From Isoetes taiwanensis (lineage: Eukaryota > Streptophyta > Lycopodiopsida > Isoetales > Isoetaceae): a stretch of 64,000 nucleotides of DNA. Location: positions 19,023,592 through 19,087,591 of the forward strand of contig JAJEKV010000002.1 of the NCBI GenBank assembly GCA_021234155.1. Reading direction: 5' to 3'. The translations under genes were made by a program, and so were the position numbers. Of the stretch, positions 46,654 through 58,712 are shown piece after piece. Every line of letters starts with the position of its first letter. Within the stretch, counting starts at the first letter, position 1. The notes under the pieces were generated by a model, which saw nothing but the letters and a program-made list of their open reading frames with translations, searched no databases and was not told the origin of the DNA.

Positions 46654-47619
46654 TGATCATAGCACGGGAGTGGTCCACTTTTTGGGGTTATGGGGCAAAA
46701 AAAAATATGGCAAAAGTATGGCAAAGTTGTGCAAACACCTCTAATTGTTGCCTAGTGGTATATGGGCATAGTTATGAATTTTTGAACAATAAAGGACCAT
46801 TGACTTTATTGGGGTTAAGGTTGCAATCCAATAGATGGGGTCGAGGAGAAAAAGGGCAATCTATTAATATGCCAAAAGGAATGTGCTAAAGATGGTCCTA
46901 CGCTTATTTAAGACAATATCTTGTCTTTAATAGAAAAAGGGCCTACACTTGCTTTATGAGACAAAGGATGGATATTTTTAAAGAGATGGGCCTTTATTAT
47001 TAAAAAGGCAAACGTGGGGGAGCGACCTGTAACAGAGATATACAGATGGGGGCATCGATCTGTTAGTAGAGAACAGAGATGGGCGACATGGAGAACAGGT
47101 TTTCGGGCCATGAACAGTGATTCGTGGATTTATGAATAGTGCTCCTTGACGAGCAGAAGTTCGTGGGTGATCTTTCGGCATCCGGATCACATGGATGAGC
47201 AGGCCAGCCCAATCAACCTTTGGGATTGAAAGAGGGGATTGATGTGGATCAATAAGCCGGATCCGTTTCCCCATAGTGAAGCAAATTCATCCTAGTCCGG
47301 GGATGCATGAGCGGCCTACCGACCGGGAGTTGCAAGATCTTGATTTGGGGCTGAGTTCTAAGTGGATTCCTCTTAACCGATAAGTGGGTTATCGGTTCTT
47401 GCTTAAGAGCTACGCGGAGTAGCTCTGCAGAATGTTTGGAGAGATTGTTTTTGCCATACCGTTGCCATTGCGGTGCCATAACTTGTGGACCCTTGGGTGG
47501 TTAAGCGTTCCTTTAGCAAACGTATTGTCACATGACATATGTGATGTAACCGGGATCATGATATACAATAAAGATATTGTTGAGTAGTTTCGTTTCCCAT
47601 AAAACAAAGAATCGTATCA
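46654..47619 (+). repeat. 3' LTR
   Basis: 966 bp, starting TGATCATAGCACGGG and ending ATCGTATCA, clearly homologous to the 5' LTR along its length. Differences cluster in a few patches (for example about 47205-47330) rather than being spread evenly. Confidence 0.85.
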
Positions 47620-49159
47620 TCTTCTAGCCATGAAACTTGGTCCCTGGGGCAATGTTGATGTTTTGAGTCCATTTTCAAAAGAGCCAAATCACGATTCCGA
47701 GAGGGGAGATTGCACATCCGGGCCCCCAAGGCCTTGGAGAGAGGATTTTTTGGGACAAGTTACTTTGGGGATTTTATAGTCCGGCTGCTTCGGCATCAAC
47801 ATCCCCCACGCCAAGACATGATGCAAGGTCCCAGGTCAATTGGACAATCTCGGCGGTCAAAGAGGGGGCCTCCAAAGCGTAAACCCCTGTGGGTTGCTAG
47901 GTTCTTGAAGGGTTTTGCGCTTTGGGGGTCGAGTTTTAGTCTCAGGAAGTTGGGACATGGCCAAAAATCCAGCTTGAGAAAGCGGAGCAAGGAACCTGCA
48001 GACAAGGAGTTGGGCCCGCCCTCCTCCCGCTGCAACTAGGGGTAGAAGTCCCCTGTGCTTTTTCTGGAAGGGTTTCCGAATTCATCACCCGAAGACACCC
48101 GCCCCGTTTCAATTTTTGAGAAGGTCTAGATCAAAAGGGGTCCTCAAAAGCGATGATCGCAGAAAACCGGAGTGTTTTGTCGCTCGGACATCGCAGAGGC
48201 TCGGAATAGCACCGACTTAAGCCAAGTCATCCGGAATGGCAAAATTACCCTAGGGAGCAAGTTATAAGGTCAGTTTTGCAAAGAAAGAAACACTCACGCC
48301 CTACTACACCACCCGTTATCCCGACATCCAGATCCTAGGCCAATTGACTACGAGTGTGCTGGACATGAGCTACTTTGGCGATTCTTGGAGGAGGGGTGGT
48401 CATCTCGCCACGAAACTTGGTCCCCAGGGCATTGTCGATGTTCTGAGTTTATTGGCAGAGCCAAATCACGGTTCCGAAGAGGGGAGGTTGCCCGTCCGTC
48501 CTCAGGGCCTTGTGGAGAGGATTTTTGGGGCAAGCAGCTTCCGGGGGGATTTTAGGGTCCACACTCTGGCATCAACACCCCCCTCCACGTCAAGACACGG
48601 CACAAGGTCCCGGCCGAATCTGACAAGGAGAGAGCCTCGAAACGTAAACCCTGTAGGTTGCCAGGTTCTAGAAGGGTTTGCATTTTGGGGGCCGAGTTTT
48701 GGTCTGTTGCAGTTGGGACGTGGCTGAGAAGCTGTAGTTGAGGTCAGGGAGCAAGGGGAACTGATCGAACGGAGTTTGGACCTGTTCTCCTCCCGATGTG
48801 GCAATTAGAAGTCGGGGGGCAGTTTTGCAGTGGCAAGACATTCATAAATTCGTAATTAATGCATTGCACAAAATAAAATTCTCATTTTTTGCGAACTGGA
48901 ATCCTAATTCATCACCAGCACACAGCCCAATTTTTGGAATTTTTGGAGAAGGTACTAGATCAAAGGGGCAGCTCGTTGTGGGGCAACCAAGCTGGCACCC
49001 TTCCCCAAGTCAAACAAGGCCAGGACCTTGCATGGCTGCCTCACAAGGGGAGAACTTCGGACCCGGGAGGGGATTCAAAAGTTTCCCGAGGCAGCCTTTC
49101 TGGCCTCCCCACCGGTGGACAGTACACTAATGACCACCCTCCCGGAGCCCGGTTCCCCT

Positions 49160-49206
49160 AGGCCGATTGGCCTCCGCAGACGATAAAAGAACCTTCCTTC
49201 CTTCCT
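49160..49206 (+). repeat. 47-bp SINE-like insert in array unit
   Basis: Third occurrence, identical layout, in the unit starting near 48367. Confidence 0.7.
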
Positions 49207-51584
49207 ATCCGACCGTTGAATCCTCCATTCACGGGCACTTCTTCGGGAAGGTCCAAAAGATTCCAAGATCGGTCTGGGAAAACTTATCAAACCGTGGAGC
49301 GTCCTGCGTGCGATCGTGTAGAAACCGGAGTGTTTTGTCGTTCGGACATCGCAGAGGCTCCGGAATAGCAATTCGACTTCGCTAAGTCGTCTGGAATGGC
49401 AAAATTACCCTAGGAAGCAAGTTATAAGGTCAGTTTTGCAAAACAAAGAAACACTCACGCCCTACACGATAGTATCCGACATCCACATCCTAGGCCAATT
49501 GACTACGAGTGTGCTGGACATGAGCTACTTTGGCGATTCTTGGAGGAGGGGTGGTCATCTCGCCACGAAACTTGGTCCCCAGTTGTCGATGTTCTGAGTC
49601 AATTGGCAGAGCCAAATCACGGTTCCGGAGAGGGGAGGATGCCCGTCCGTCCTCAGGGCCTTGGGGAGAGGATTTTTGGGGCAAGCAGCTTCCGAGGGGA
49701 TTTTAGGGTCCACGCTCTGGCATCAACACCCCCCCTCCACGTCAAGACACGGCACAAGGTCCCGGCCGAATCTGACAAGGAGAGAGCCTCGAAACATAAA
49801 CCCTGTAGGTTGCCAGGTTCTAGAAGGGTTTGCATTTTGGGGGCCGAGTTTTGGTCTGTTGCAGTTGGGACGTGGCCCAGAAGCTGCAGTTGAGGTCACG
49901 GAATTTTTGGAATGTTTTGTCGTTCGGACATCGCAGAGGCTCCGGAATAGCAATTCGACTTCGCCAAGTTGTCTGGAATGGCAAAATTACCCTAGGGAGC
50001 AAGTTATAAGGTCAGTTTTGCAAAAGAAAGAAACACTCGCGCCCTACACGGCAGTATCTGACATCCACATCCTAGGCCAATTGACACGAGTGTGCTGGAC
50101 ATGAGCTACTTTGGCGATTCTTGGAGGAGGGGTGGTCGTCTCGCCACAAAACTTGGTCCCCAGGGCATTGTCGATGTTCTGAGTTTATTGGCAGAGCCAA
50201 ATCACGGTTCCGAAGAGGGCAGGTTGCCCGTCCGTCCTCAGGGCCTTGTGGAGAGGATTTTTGGGGCAAGGTCCCGACCGAATCTGACAAAGAGAGGGCC
50301 TCCAAAACGTAAACCCTGTGGGTTGCTAGGTTCTAGAAGGGTTTGCGTTTTGGGGGTCGAGTTTTAGTCTGTTGTAGTTGGGACATGGCCAAAAATCTGC
50401 AGTTGAGAAAGCGGAGCAAGGGGAACTGACAGAACGGAGTTCGGGTCCGTCCTCCTCCCGATGTGGCAACTAGAAGTCGGGGGGTGCTTTTGCAGTGGCG
50501 CCCTAGCTGAATTCCGAATTCATCACCAGCACACAGCCCAGTTTTCGGAATTTTTGGAGAAGGTCTAGATCAAAGGGTCCTGCGTGCGATCGTGTAGAAA
50601 CCGGAGTGTTTTGTCGTTCGGACATCGCAGAGGCTCCGGAATAGCAATTCGACTTTGCCAAGTCGTCTGGAATGGCAAAATTACCCTAGGGAGCAAGTTA
50701 TAAGGTCAGTTTTGCAAAAGAAAGAAACACTCACGCCCTGGAGCAAAGATCCTACATCCACATCCTAGGCCAATTGACTACGAGTGTGCTGGACATGAGC
50801 TACTTTGGCGATTCTTGGAGAAGGGGTGGTCATCTCGCCACGAAACTTAGACCCCAGGGCATTGTCGATGTTCTGAGTTTATTAGCAGAGCCAAATCACT
50901 TGCCCGACCTTGGGAGGTTGCCCGTCCGTCCTCAGGGCCTTGGGGAGAGGATTTTTGGGGCAAGCAGCTTCCGGGGGGCTTTTAGGGTCCACACTCTGGC
51001 ATCAACACCCCCCTCTCCACGTCAAGACACGGCACAAGGTCCCGGCCGAATCTGACAAGGAGAGAGCCTCGAAACGTAAACCCCAGAGGGTTGTCGGTTC
51101 TAGAAGGGTTTGCATTTTGGGGCCGAAGTTTTCCTTGACCGGTGGGTGGAGAAGTCAGAGTTGAGGTCAGGGAGCAAGGGGAACTGATCGAACGGAGTTT
51201 GGACCCGTTCTCCTCCCGATGTGGCAATTAGAAGTGGGGCGGAAATGGCAAGACATTCATAAATTCGTAATTAATGCATTGCACGAAATAAAATTCTCAT
51301 TTTTTGCGAACTGGAATCCTAATTCAGCACACAGCCCAATTTTCGGAATTTTTGGAGAAGGTACTAGATCAAAGGGTTAGCATTAGAACGGTGGCAGCCC
51401 GCTGTGGGGCAACCAAGCCGGCACCCTCCCCAAGTCAAACAAGGCCGGGACCTTGCATGGCTGCCTCACAAGGGGAGAATGCCCGACCCCGGGGAGGGGG
51501 ATTCAAAAGGATTTTGGGTGCCTTTCCCGGCGGCTCTCCCACCATGGACCCGGTACACTCATGACCACCCTCCACGCCAAGACT

Positions 51585-51631
51585 AGGCCGATTGGCCTCC
51601 GCCGGACAAAAAGAACCTTCCTTCCTTCCTA
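51585..51631 (+). repeat. 47-bp SINE-like insert in array unit
   Basis: Fourth occurrence, in the unit starting near 50798; the core is slightly altered (GCCGGACAAAAAG). Confidence 0.6.
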
Positions 51632-54600
51632 TCCGACCGTTGAATCCTCCATTCACGGGCACTTCTTCGGGAAGGTCCAAAAGATTCCAAGATCGGTCTG
51701 GAGAAACTTATCAAACCGCGGAGCGTCCTGCGTGCAATCATGTAGAAACCGGAGTGTTTTGTCGTTCGGACATCGCAGAGGCTCCGGAATAGCAATTCGA
51801 CTTCGCTAAGTCGTCTGGAATGGCAAAATTACCCTAGGAAGCAAGTTATAAGGTCAGTTTTGCAAAACAAAGAAACACTCACGCCCTACACGATAGTATC
51901 CGACATCCACATCCTAGGCCAATTGACTACGAGTGTGCTGGACATGAGCTACATTGGCGATTCTTGGAGGAGGGGTGGTCATTAGGCCATGAAACTTGGT
52001 CCCCAGGGCATTGTCGATGTTCCGAGTCCATTGGCAGAGCCAAATCACGGTTCTGAGGAGGGGAGGTTGCTCGTCCGTCCTCAGGGCCTTGGGGAGAGGA
52101 TTTTTGGAGCAAGCAGCTTCCGGGAGGGTTTTATGGTCCATGCTCTGGCGTCAATACCCCTCCTCCACGTCAAGGGACGGCACAAGTTCCCAGTCGAATC
52201 TGACAAGGAGAGGGCCTCCGAAACGTAAACCCTGTGAATTGCCAGGTTCTAGAAGGGTTTGTATTTTGGGGGCTGAGTTTTGGTCTGCTGTAGCTGGGAC
52301 ATGGCCAAGAAGCTGCAATTGAGGTCACGGAGCAAAGGGAACTGACCGAACGGAGTTTGGGCCTGTTCTCCTCCCGATGTAACAATTAGAAGTCGGGGGC
52401 CAGTTTTTTAGTGGCAAGACATTCATAAATTCGTAACTAATGCATTGCATGAAATTAAATTCTGCTTTTTTGCGAACTGCATTCCTAATTCATCACTAGG
52501 ACACAGCCCAATTTTTGGAATTTTTAAAGAAGGTCTAGATCAAATGGTTAGCATTAGAATGGTCGGGGCAGCTCGTTGTGGGGCAACTAAGCTGGCACCC
52601 TTCCCCAAGTCAAACATGGTCAGGACCTTGTAGGGCTGCCTCACAAGAGTGGAGAGTTCGGACCCCAGGAGGGGGGATTCAAAAAAGTTTCCGAGGCAGC
52701 CTTTCCTGGCAGCGCTCCCACGGTGGACAGTACGCTAATGACCACCTCCCGGAGCCCAGTTCCCCTTTCCGACCGTTGAATCCTCTTCGGGAAGGTCCAA
52801 AAGATTCCAAGATCGATTTGAGAAAACTTATCAAACCGCGGAGTGTCCTGCGTGCGATCGAGTTGAAATCGGAGTGTTTTGTCGTTCGGACATCGCAGAG
52901 GCTCCGGAATGGCAATTCGACTTCGCCAAGTCATCTGAAATGGCAAAATTACCCTAGGGAGCAAGTTATAAGGTCAGTTTTGGAAAAGAAAGAAACGCTC
53001 ACGCCCTACACGGCAGTATCCGCATCCACATCCTAGGCAAATTGACTACGAGTGTGCGGGACATGAGCTACATTGGCGATTCTTGGAGGAGGGGTGGTCA
53101 TTAGGCCATGAAACTTGGTCCCCAGGGCATTGTCGATGTTCCGAGTCCATTGGCAGAGCCAAATCACGGTTCTGAAGAGGGGAGGTTGCTCGTCCGTCCT
53201 CAGGGCCTTGGGGAGAGGATTTTTGGAGCAAGCAGCTTCCGGGAGGGTTTTATGGTCCATGCTCTGGCGTCAATACCCCTCCTCCACGTCAAGGGACGGC
53301 ACAAGTTCCCAGTCGAATCTGACAAGGAGAGGGCCTCCGAAACGTAAACCCTGTGAGTTGCCAGGTTCTAGAAGGGTTTGTATTTTGGGGGCTGAGTTTT
53401 GGTCTGCTGTAGCTGGGACATGGCCAAGAAGCTGCAATTGAGGTCACGGAGCAAAGGGAACTGACCGAACGGAGTTTGGGCCTGTTCTCCTCCCGATGTG
53501 GCAATTAGAAGTCGGGGGCCAGTTTTTTAGTGGCAAGACATTCATAAATTCGTAACTAATGCATTGCATGAAATTAAATTCTGCTTTTTTGCGAACTGCA
53601 TTCCTAATTCATCACTAGGACACAGCCCAATTTTTGGAATTTTTAAAGAAGGTCTAGATCAAATGGTTAGCATTAGAATGGTCGGGGCAGCTCGTTGTGG
53701 GGCAACTAAGCTGGCACCCTTCCCCAAGTCAAACATGGCCAGGACCTTGTAGGGCTGCCTCACAAGAGTGGAGAGTTTGGACCCCAGGAGGGGGGATCCA
53801 AAAAAGTTCCCGAGGCAGCCTTTCCTGGCAGCGCTCCCACGGTGGACAGTACGCTAATGACCACCCTCCCGGAGCCCGGTTCCCCTATCCGACCGTTGAA
53901 TCCTCCGTTCAATGGCCCTTCTTTGGGAGGTCCAAAAGATTCCAAGATCGGTCCGAGGGAACTTGTCAAACCGCGGAGCGTCCTGCGGGCGACCATGTAG
54001 AAACTGGAGTGTTTTGTCGTTCGGGCACCACAGAGGCTCCAGAATGGCAATTCGACTTCGCCAAGTCGTCCGAAATAGAGAAATTACCCTAGGAAGCAAG
54101 TTGCAAGGTCAGTTTTACAACAAAAAGGAAACAGTCACGCCCTACACGGCAGTATCTGGCATCCACATCCTAGGTCAATTGACTACGAGTGTGCTGGACA
54201 TGAGCTACTTTGGCAATTCTTGAAGGAGGGATGGTCTTCTAGCCATGAAACTTGGTCCCCAGGGCAATGTTGATGTTCTGAGTCCATTGGCAGAGCCAAA
54301 TCACGGTTCCCGAGAGGGGAGATTGCACATTCGTCCCCAAGGCCTTGGAGAGAGGATTTTTGGGGCAAGCAGCTTCCGGGGGGATTTTATAGTCCGTGCT
54401 CTGGCGTCAACGTCCCCCCTCCACGTCAAGACATGATGCAAGGTCCCGATCGAATCTGACAAAGAGAGGGCCTCCAAAACGTAAACCCTGTGGGTTGCTA
54501 GGTTCTAGAAGTGTTTGTGTTTTGGGGGCCGAGTTTTAGTCTGTTGTAGTTGGGACGTGGCCAAAAAGCTGCAGTTGAGAACGCGGAGCAAGGGGAACTG

Positions 54601-56770
54601 ACAGAACGGAGTTCGGGCCCGTCCTCCTCCCGATGTGGCAACTAGAAGTCGGGGGGTGCTTTTGCAGTGGCGCCCCAGCTGAATTCCGAATTCATCACCA
54701 GCACACAGCCCAGTTTTTGGAATTTTTGGAGGGTCTAGATCAAAGGGTTAGCATTGAAACGGTCAGGGCGGCCCGTTGTGGGGCAACCGAGCTGGCACCC
54801 TTTCCCAAGTCAAACAAGATCAGGACCTTGCACGTCTGCCTCACGAGAGGGGAGAGTCCGGACCCCAAGAGGCGGCATCCAAAAAAGTTTTCGAGGCAGC
54901 CTTTCCTGGCATGCTCCCACGGTGGGCAGTACGTTAATGACCATCCTCCCGGAGCCCGATTCGCCTATCCGACCGTTGAATCCTCCGTTCAAGGGCCCTT
55001 CTTCAGGAAGATCCAAAAGATTCCAAGGTCGGTCCGGGGGAACTTGTCAAACCGCGGAGCGTCCTGAGGGCGTCCGTGTAGAAACCGGAGTGTTTTGTCG
55101 TTCGGGCACCGTGGAGGCTCCGGAATTGCAATTTGATTTCGCCAAGCCATCCGGAATGGCGAATTACCCTAGGGAGCAAGTTACAAGATCAGTTTTGCAA
55201 AAGAAAGAAACACTCACGCCCTACATAACAGTATCCAGCATCCACATCCTAAGCCAATTGACTACGAGTGTACTGGACATGACCTACTTTGGCGCTTCTT
55301 GTAGGAGGGGTGGTCTTATGGCCACGAAACTTAATCCCCAGGGCAATGTCAACGTTCTGAGTCCATTGGCAGAGCCAAATCACGGTTCCAGAGAGGGGAG
55401 GTTGCCCCTCCGTCCCTATGGCCTTGGGAAGAGGACTTTTGGGGCAAGCAGCTTTCGGGGGGATTTTAAGGTCCCCCCTTTTTACTTCAGGATATTGCAC
55501 AAGGTTCTGGTCGAATCTGACAATGATAGGGCCTCCAAAACATAAACCCTGTGAGTTGCCTAGTTCTTGAAGGGTTTACATTTTAGGAGCCGAATTTATT
55601 GCACTTGGGACGTGGCCGAGATGTTGCGGTTGAGAATGCGAAGCAATGGGAACTGACAGAATGGAGTTTGGATATGCCCTCCTCCCGAAATGGAAATTGG
55701 AAGCCAAGCGCTACTTTTGCAGTAGCAGGACACGATTTGCGATCATTCTGTATTGCAGATAGATCTGAACTCCATTTTTTTTGTTGCCATGGCAATGCAT
55801 GCATACTTATAGATGGTCCACCGAGTTATCCATGAAAGCAATCATGTTTCGGCCTCCGAAACGTAAACCCTTGGGGTTGGCAGGTTTTCGTAGGATTTAC
55901 GTTTTTGGGGGGCGAGTTTTAGTCTTCTTCGCTTGGGACATAGCCAAAATATTGTAGTTAAGAACATGAAGCAATAGGAACCTGATGGAATGGAGTTTGG
56001 ATCCGTCATCCTCCCAATGTGGCAATTAGAAGTCATCAAGGGCTGCTTTTGCAGTAGCAAGACATTGTGAGAATTTCTCATGCACCAATACTGCATATCC
56101 TAGTGAGAATTTTTTCATGTGCCTGCACCGCCATTTGGCTTTCCCCTGTCAAAGACTCGCATTTTTTCGATGCATACTCTTTTAGTTATGCATAGTATTG
56201 CATTTATGCTTAATAAATTCATAATCAATGCATGGTATAGAATTAAACTCTAATTTTTTGCCAGTTGGCTTCCTAGGTCATCATCCGTATACAAGCCAAT
56301 TTTTCGAATTTTTGGATAAGGTTCAGAGCAAAGAGTTGGCATTAGAACAGTCCGGGCAGACTGTTGTTGGGCAAGCATGATTGGCACCCTTGCCCAAGTC
56401 AAACAAGGCCAGGACTTTGCACGGCCACCTCACTAGAGGGGTGAGTCCGGTCCCTAGGAGACGAACTCTAACAAAGTTCCCGAGGCAACTTGTCCTAGCA
56501 GCGCTCCCTTGGGGGGCCATACGCTAATGACCACCCTCCCAGACATCGGTTCCCTCTCTGACCGTTGATTCATCCGTTCAAGGCCCTTGCTTCGAGCATG
56601 ACCAAAAAAATCCAAGATCGGTTTGCGAGAACTTATCAAACCGCGAAGCATCCTGTGGGCGACTGTGTAGAAACCGAAGTGTTTTGTAAACCCCGTGGGT
56701 TGCCAGGTTCTTGTAGGGTTTACGTTTTTGGGAGCGAGTTTTGGTCTTCTTCACTTAGGCTCAAACATGT

Positions 56771-57204
56771 CACCCAGGATCAAACATGACACGTGGCTCA
56801 AACATGCCACCCTTAGCTCAAATATCTCGCTTCCATTCCTAAGTAGTAGTATTAAAAGATTGGCTAAATCCGGAATGTTATATTGACTGCATGCATGGCT
56901 TGGAAATGTCCAAATTAACATAAAGACAAACTTTAATGACCATCAGATAAAAAAAAGGCACCCAAAAAATTAAAAAGTGCCAGACGTCACGTCAAACCGT
57001 ATATACGATTTCAAAATTACGTGCGCGATGTCGTGTGCTTTTTATAGTCCCGCGGCCGGCTTCTCTGGAACCATTCTAAGGCGCTTCCTTCTATTGACTA
57101 TTTTGGGTGATCTTCAGCGCTACGACCTTGATCAACTTGCAAGCACTCTTCTTAAGGTTAGTAGATCATGGTTTTTAGATTGAATGATTTAGGGTAGATT
57201 TCAA
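56771..57204. other. Right flank of the array; no gene
   Basis: Contains AGACGTCACGTCAAACCG near 56983, reminiscent of the ACGTC-rich region at the left edge of the array, but without CACTA-like ends. Nothing else is recognised. Confidence 0.35.
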
Positions 57205-57880
57205 AATTTTTTTTCTATCTCTTTCCTTCCTTTTCTTCTTTTTATTTCTTCATTCTTCATCTTCTTCCTTCTTTCCTCATTCTTTCTTCCATTCTACCAC
57301 CCTTCGTCATTTCATTCTTCCATTTCTTTCATTCTTCTATTTTTCTTCCATTTTATGCTTCCCTTCTTTCATTCTTTCTTCCATTCTTCCCTCCTTTCAT
57401 TCTTCCATTTCTTCCATTCCATTTCATTCTTCTCTTCCCTTCCCTTCCCTATTTCTCTTTCTTCCTCATTCTTTCCCTTCCCTTCCTCATTCAATTTCTT
57501 GAACATGTACTTAACCCCATTCTATTTTCTTCGTAATTCTTCCTTTCTTATTCTTTTACTATTTTTCCCTTCTCTTCCCTTCCCCTCTCTCTCTTATTTC
57601 TTCCTTTTTTCTTCTTGTTTCTTCTTTCTTTCTTCTCTTTACTCATTCTCTTTCTTCTCTTATTTCTTTCCTTCTTCCTCCTTCTATTCTCTTATTGCTT
57701 CCCTTCTTCTCGTTCTTCCTCTAAATTCCCTTTTCTCTTCTCCTCCCCCTTCTCTTCTTTCTCTCACCCTGCTCTTCTTTTTTTATTCTTTCGATTCATT
57801 TTCTTTCCTTCTTTTTTCCTTTCTGCTTCAATCCCTTTCTTCAATGTTCTTATTCTTTTAACTCTTTGTTGCTTCTTTTA
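57205..57880 (+). repeat. Pyrimidine-rich (CTTC/TTTC) tract, ~680 bp
   Basis: Nearly uninterrupted C/T-rich sequence built from CTTC, TTTC and CTTCC words. The Ser/Phe/Leu-rich frames through it are compositional artefacts. The strong strand asymmetry could support triplex (H-DNA) structure. Confidence 0.9.
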
Positions 57881-58000
57881 AAGCTTTCTATTTCGATTTG
57901 AACCCAGCAGGATCTTGTCTACACATGTCCTTTTTTTGGTAAGTTGAGCGCACTTGTATTCTATTTTTATAGTTTTAAGTAGATTAAAAAAATTGATGGA

Positions 58001-58600
58001 GTGGCTTGTTCAAGGGGACGGGTCGGCTCCACCTAGAGTGGAGAGGACCATGTACCCGGGTTCAAAGTCCACTTCACTATGATCATATATTTTTTCTAGG
58101 TTAAGGAGTGGCTTGTTCAAGGGCACGATCGGGTCCGCCTAGAATAGTGGAGAGGGCCACATACCCAGGTTCAAGTCCACTTCCACTTGTTATTTTTTAG
58201 GTTTAAAATAAAATTGTAGTGGCTTGTTCAAGGGCACGGTCGGCTCCAAGACGAGTGGAGAGGACTAAGTGTCTGTGTCCAGCTCCACTTTTCTTCTTAT
58301 ACTTAGGTAGAAGTGGCTATGGCAAAGACATGGTCGGCTCCACCACGAGGGGAGGGGGGAGACCAGGTTGTTTGGGCCCTAGTTCATATTTATTTTCGAT
58401 TTTAGGTAGAGGTGGCTAGGGTAAGGACATGGACAGCTCCACCATGAGTGGAGGGGACCAGGTGTTCGGGCCCTAGTCCCACATTTCTTGTCATTTTTAG
58501 GTAGAGGTGGCTAGGGCAAGGGCATGGTCGGCTCCACCATGAGTGGAGAGAACCAGATGTTCGGGTCTTTAGCCTAATGTAGCCAACCCAGCCTATTCTA
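58001..58600 (+). repeat. Six-unit tandem repeat with tRNA-like boxes
   Basis: Units start with (A/G)GTGGCT at about 58001, 58108, 58219, 58313, 58412 and 58507, spaced 94-111 bp. Shared words are CAAGG(G/A)CA.GGTCGGCTCCA and GAGTGGAGAG. The first two units include a B-box-like GGTTCAA(A)GTCC about 60 nt after an A-box-like TGGCTTGTTCAAGG; later units lose the B-box. They may be a tandemly amplified tRNA-derived sequence. Confidence 0.75.
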
Positions 58601-58664
58601 TCTAGCCTATTCCATCACCTTAAAGCCTATTCTATCTAAATCTAACCAAATGTAGCTTTTGATC

Positions 58665-58712
58665 CTTTGGGGGAGGGGGGGGGGGAGGGGAGGGCAAGGA
58701 AAAGGGGGGGAG
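58665..58712 (+). repeat. G-rich tract
   Basis: Several runs of four or more G within about 48 bp, enough to form a G-quadruplex in principle. Confidence 0.8.

Larger units (their letters stand above)
44589..47619 (+). mobile_element. Non-autonomous LTR retrotransposon inserted in the array
   Basis: Two direct repeats, 44589-45564 and 46654-47619, bound a 1089-bp interior. The interior starts with TGGTATCAGAGC (45567-45578), the usual primer-binding site complementary to initiator tRNA-Met, and ends with a purine-rich AAGAAGGGATGGA. No gag, protease, integrase or reverse transcriptase is encoded. It sits between array words and is flanked by TCTTCTAGCCA on both sides (44578-44588 and 47620-47630). 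Confidence 0.9.
33085..56770. repeat. Large tandem array, ~1.13-kb units
   Basis: About 18 recognisable head-to-tail units, interrupted by two transposons. Using the word GAGCTAC(T/A)TTGGC as anchor, units start near 34201, 35330, 37239, 38371, 39228, 40304, 41465, 42626, 43702, 44547, 48367, 49522, 50103, 50798, 51946, 53065, 54202 and 55281; a partial first unit runs from 33085. Full units are 1119-1161 bp and short ones 581-857. Every full unit has conserved blocks such as TTCTAGAAGGGTTTGCATTT and GGGGCAAGCAGCTTCC. Long open frames occur on both strands because the unit is GC-rich, but frames are not conserved between units, so I do not regard them as genes. From about 55560 to 56770 the units decay. 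Confidence 0.93.

Noticed and set aside
33085-55600. Dozens of open frames of 60-310 residues on both strands across the array, such as 43196-44128, 39804-40679 and 54754-55545
   Set aside because: They recur because the GC-rich unit has few stops. The same DNA is read in different frames in different units, lengths change with each indel, and both strands are equally open, so there is no sign of selection on a protein.
33085-56770. Array as ribosomal DNA spacer
   Set aside because: No rRNA gene sequence flanks or interrupts the units, so there is no positive evidence for a spacer origin.
57355-57881. 168-residue Ser/Phe-rich 'membrane protein'
   Set aside because: Compositional artefact of the pyrimidine-rich tract.
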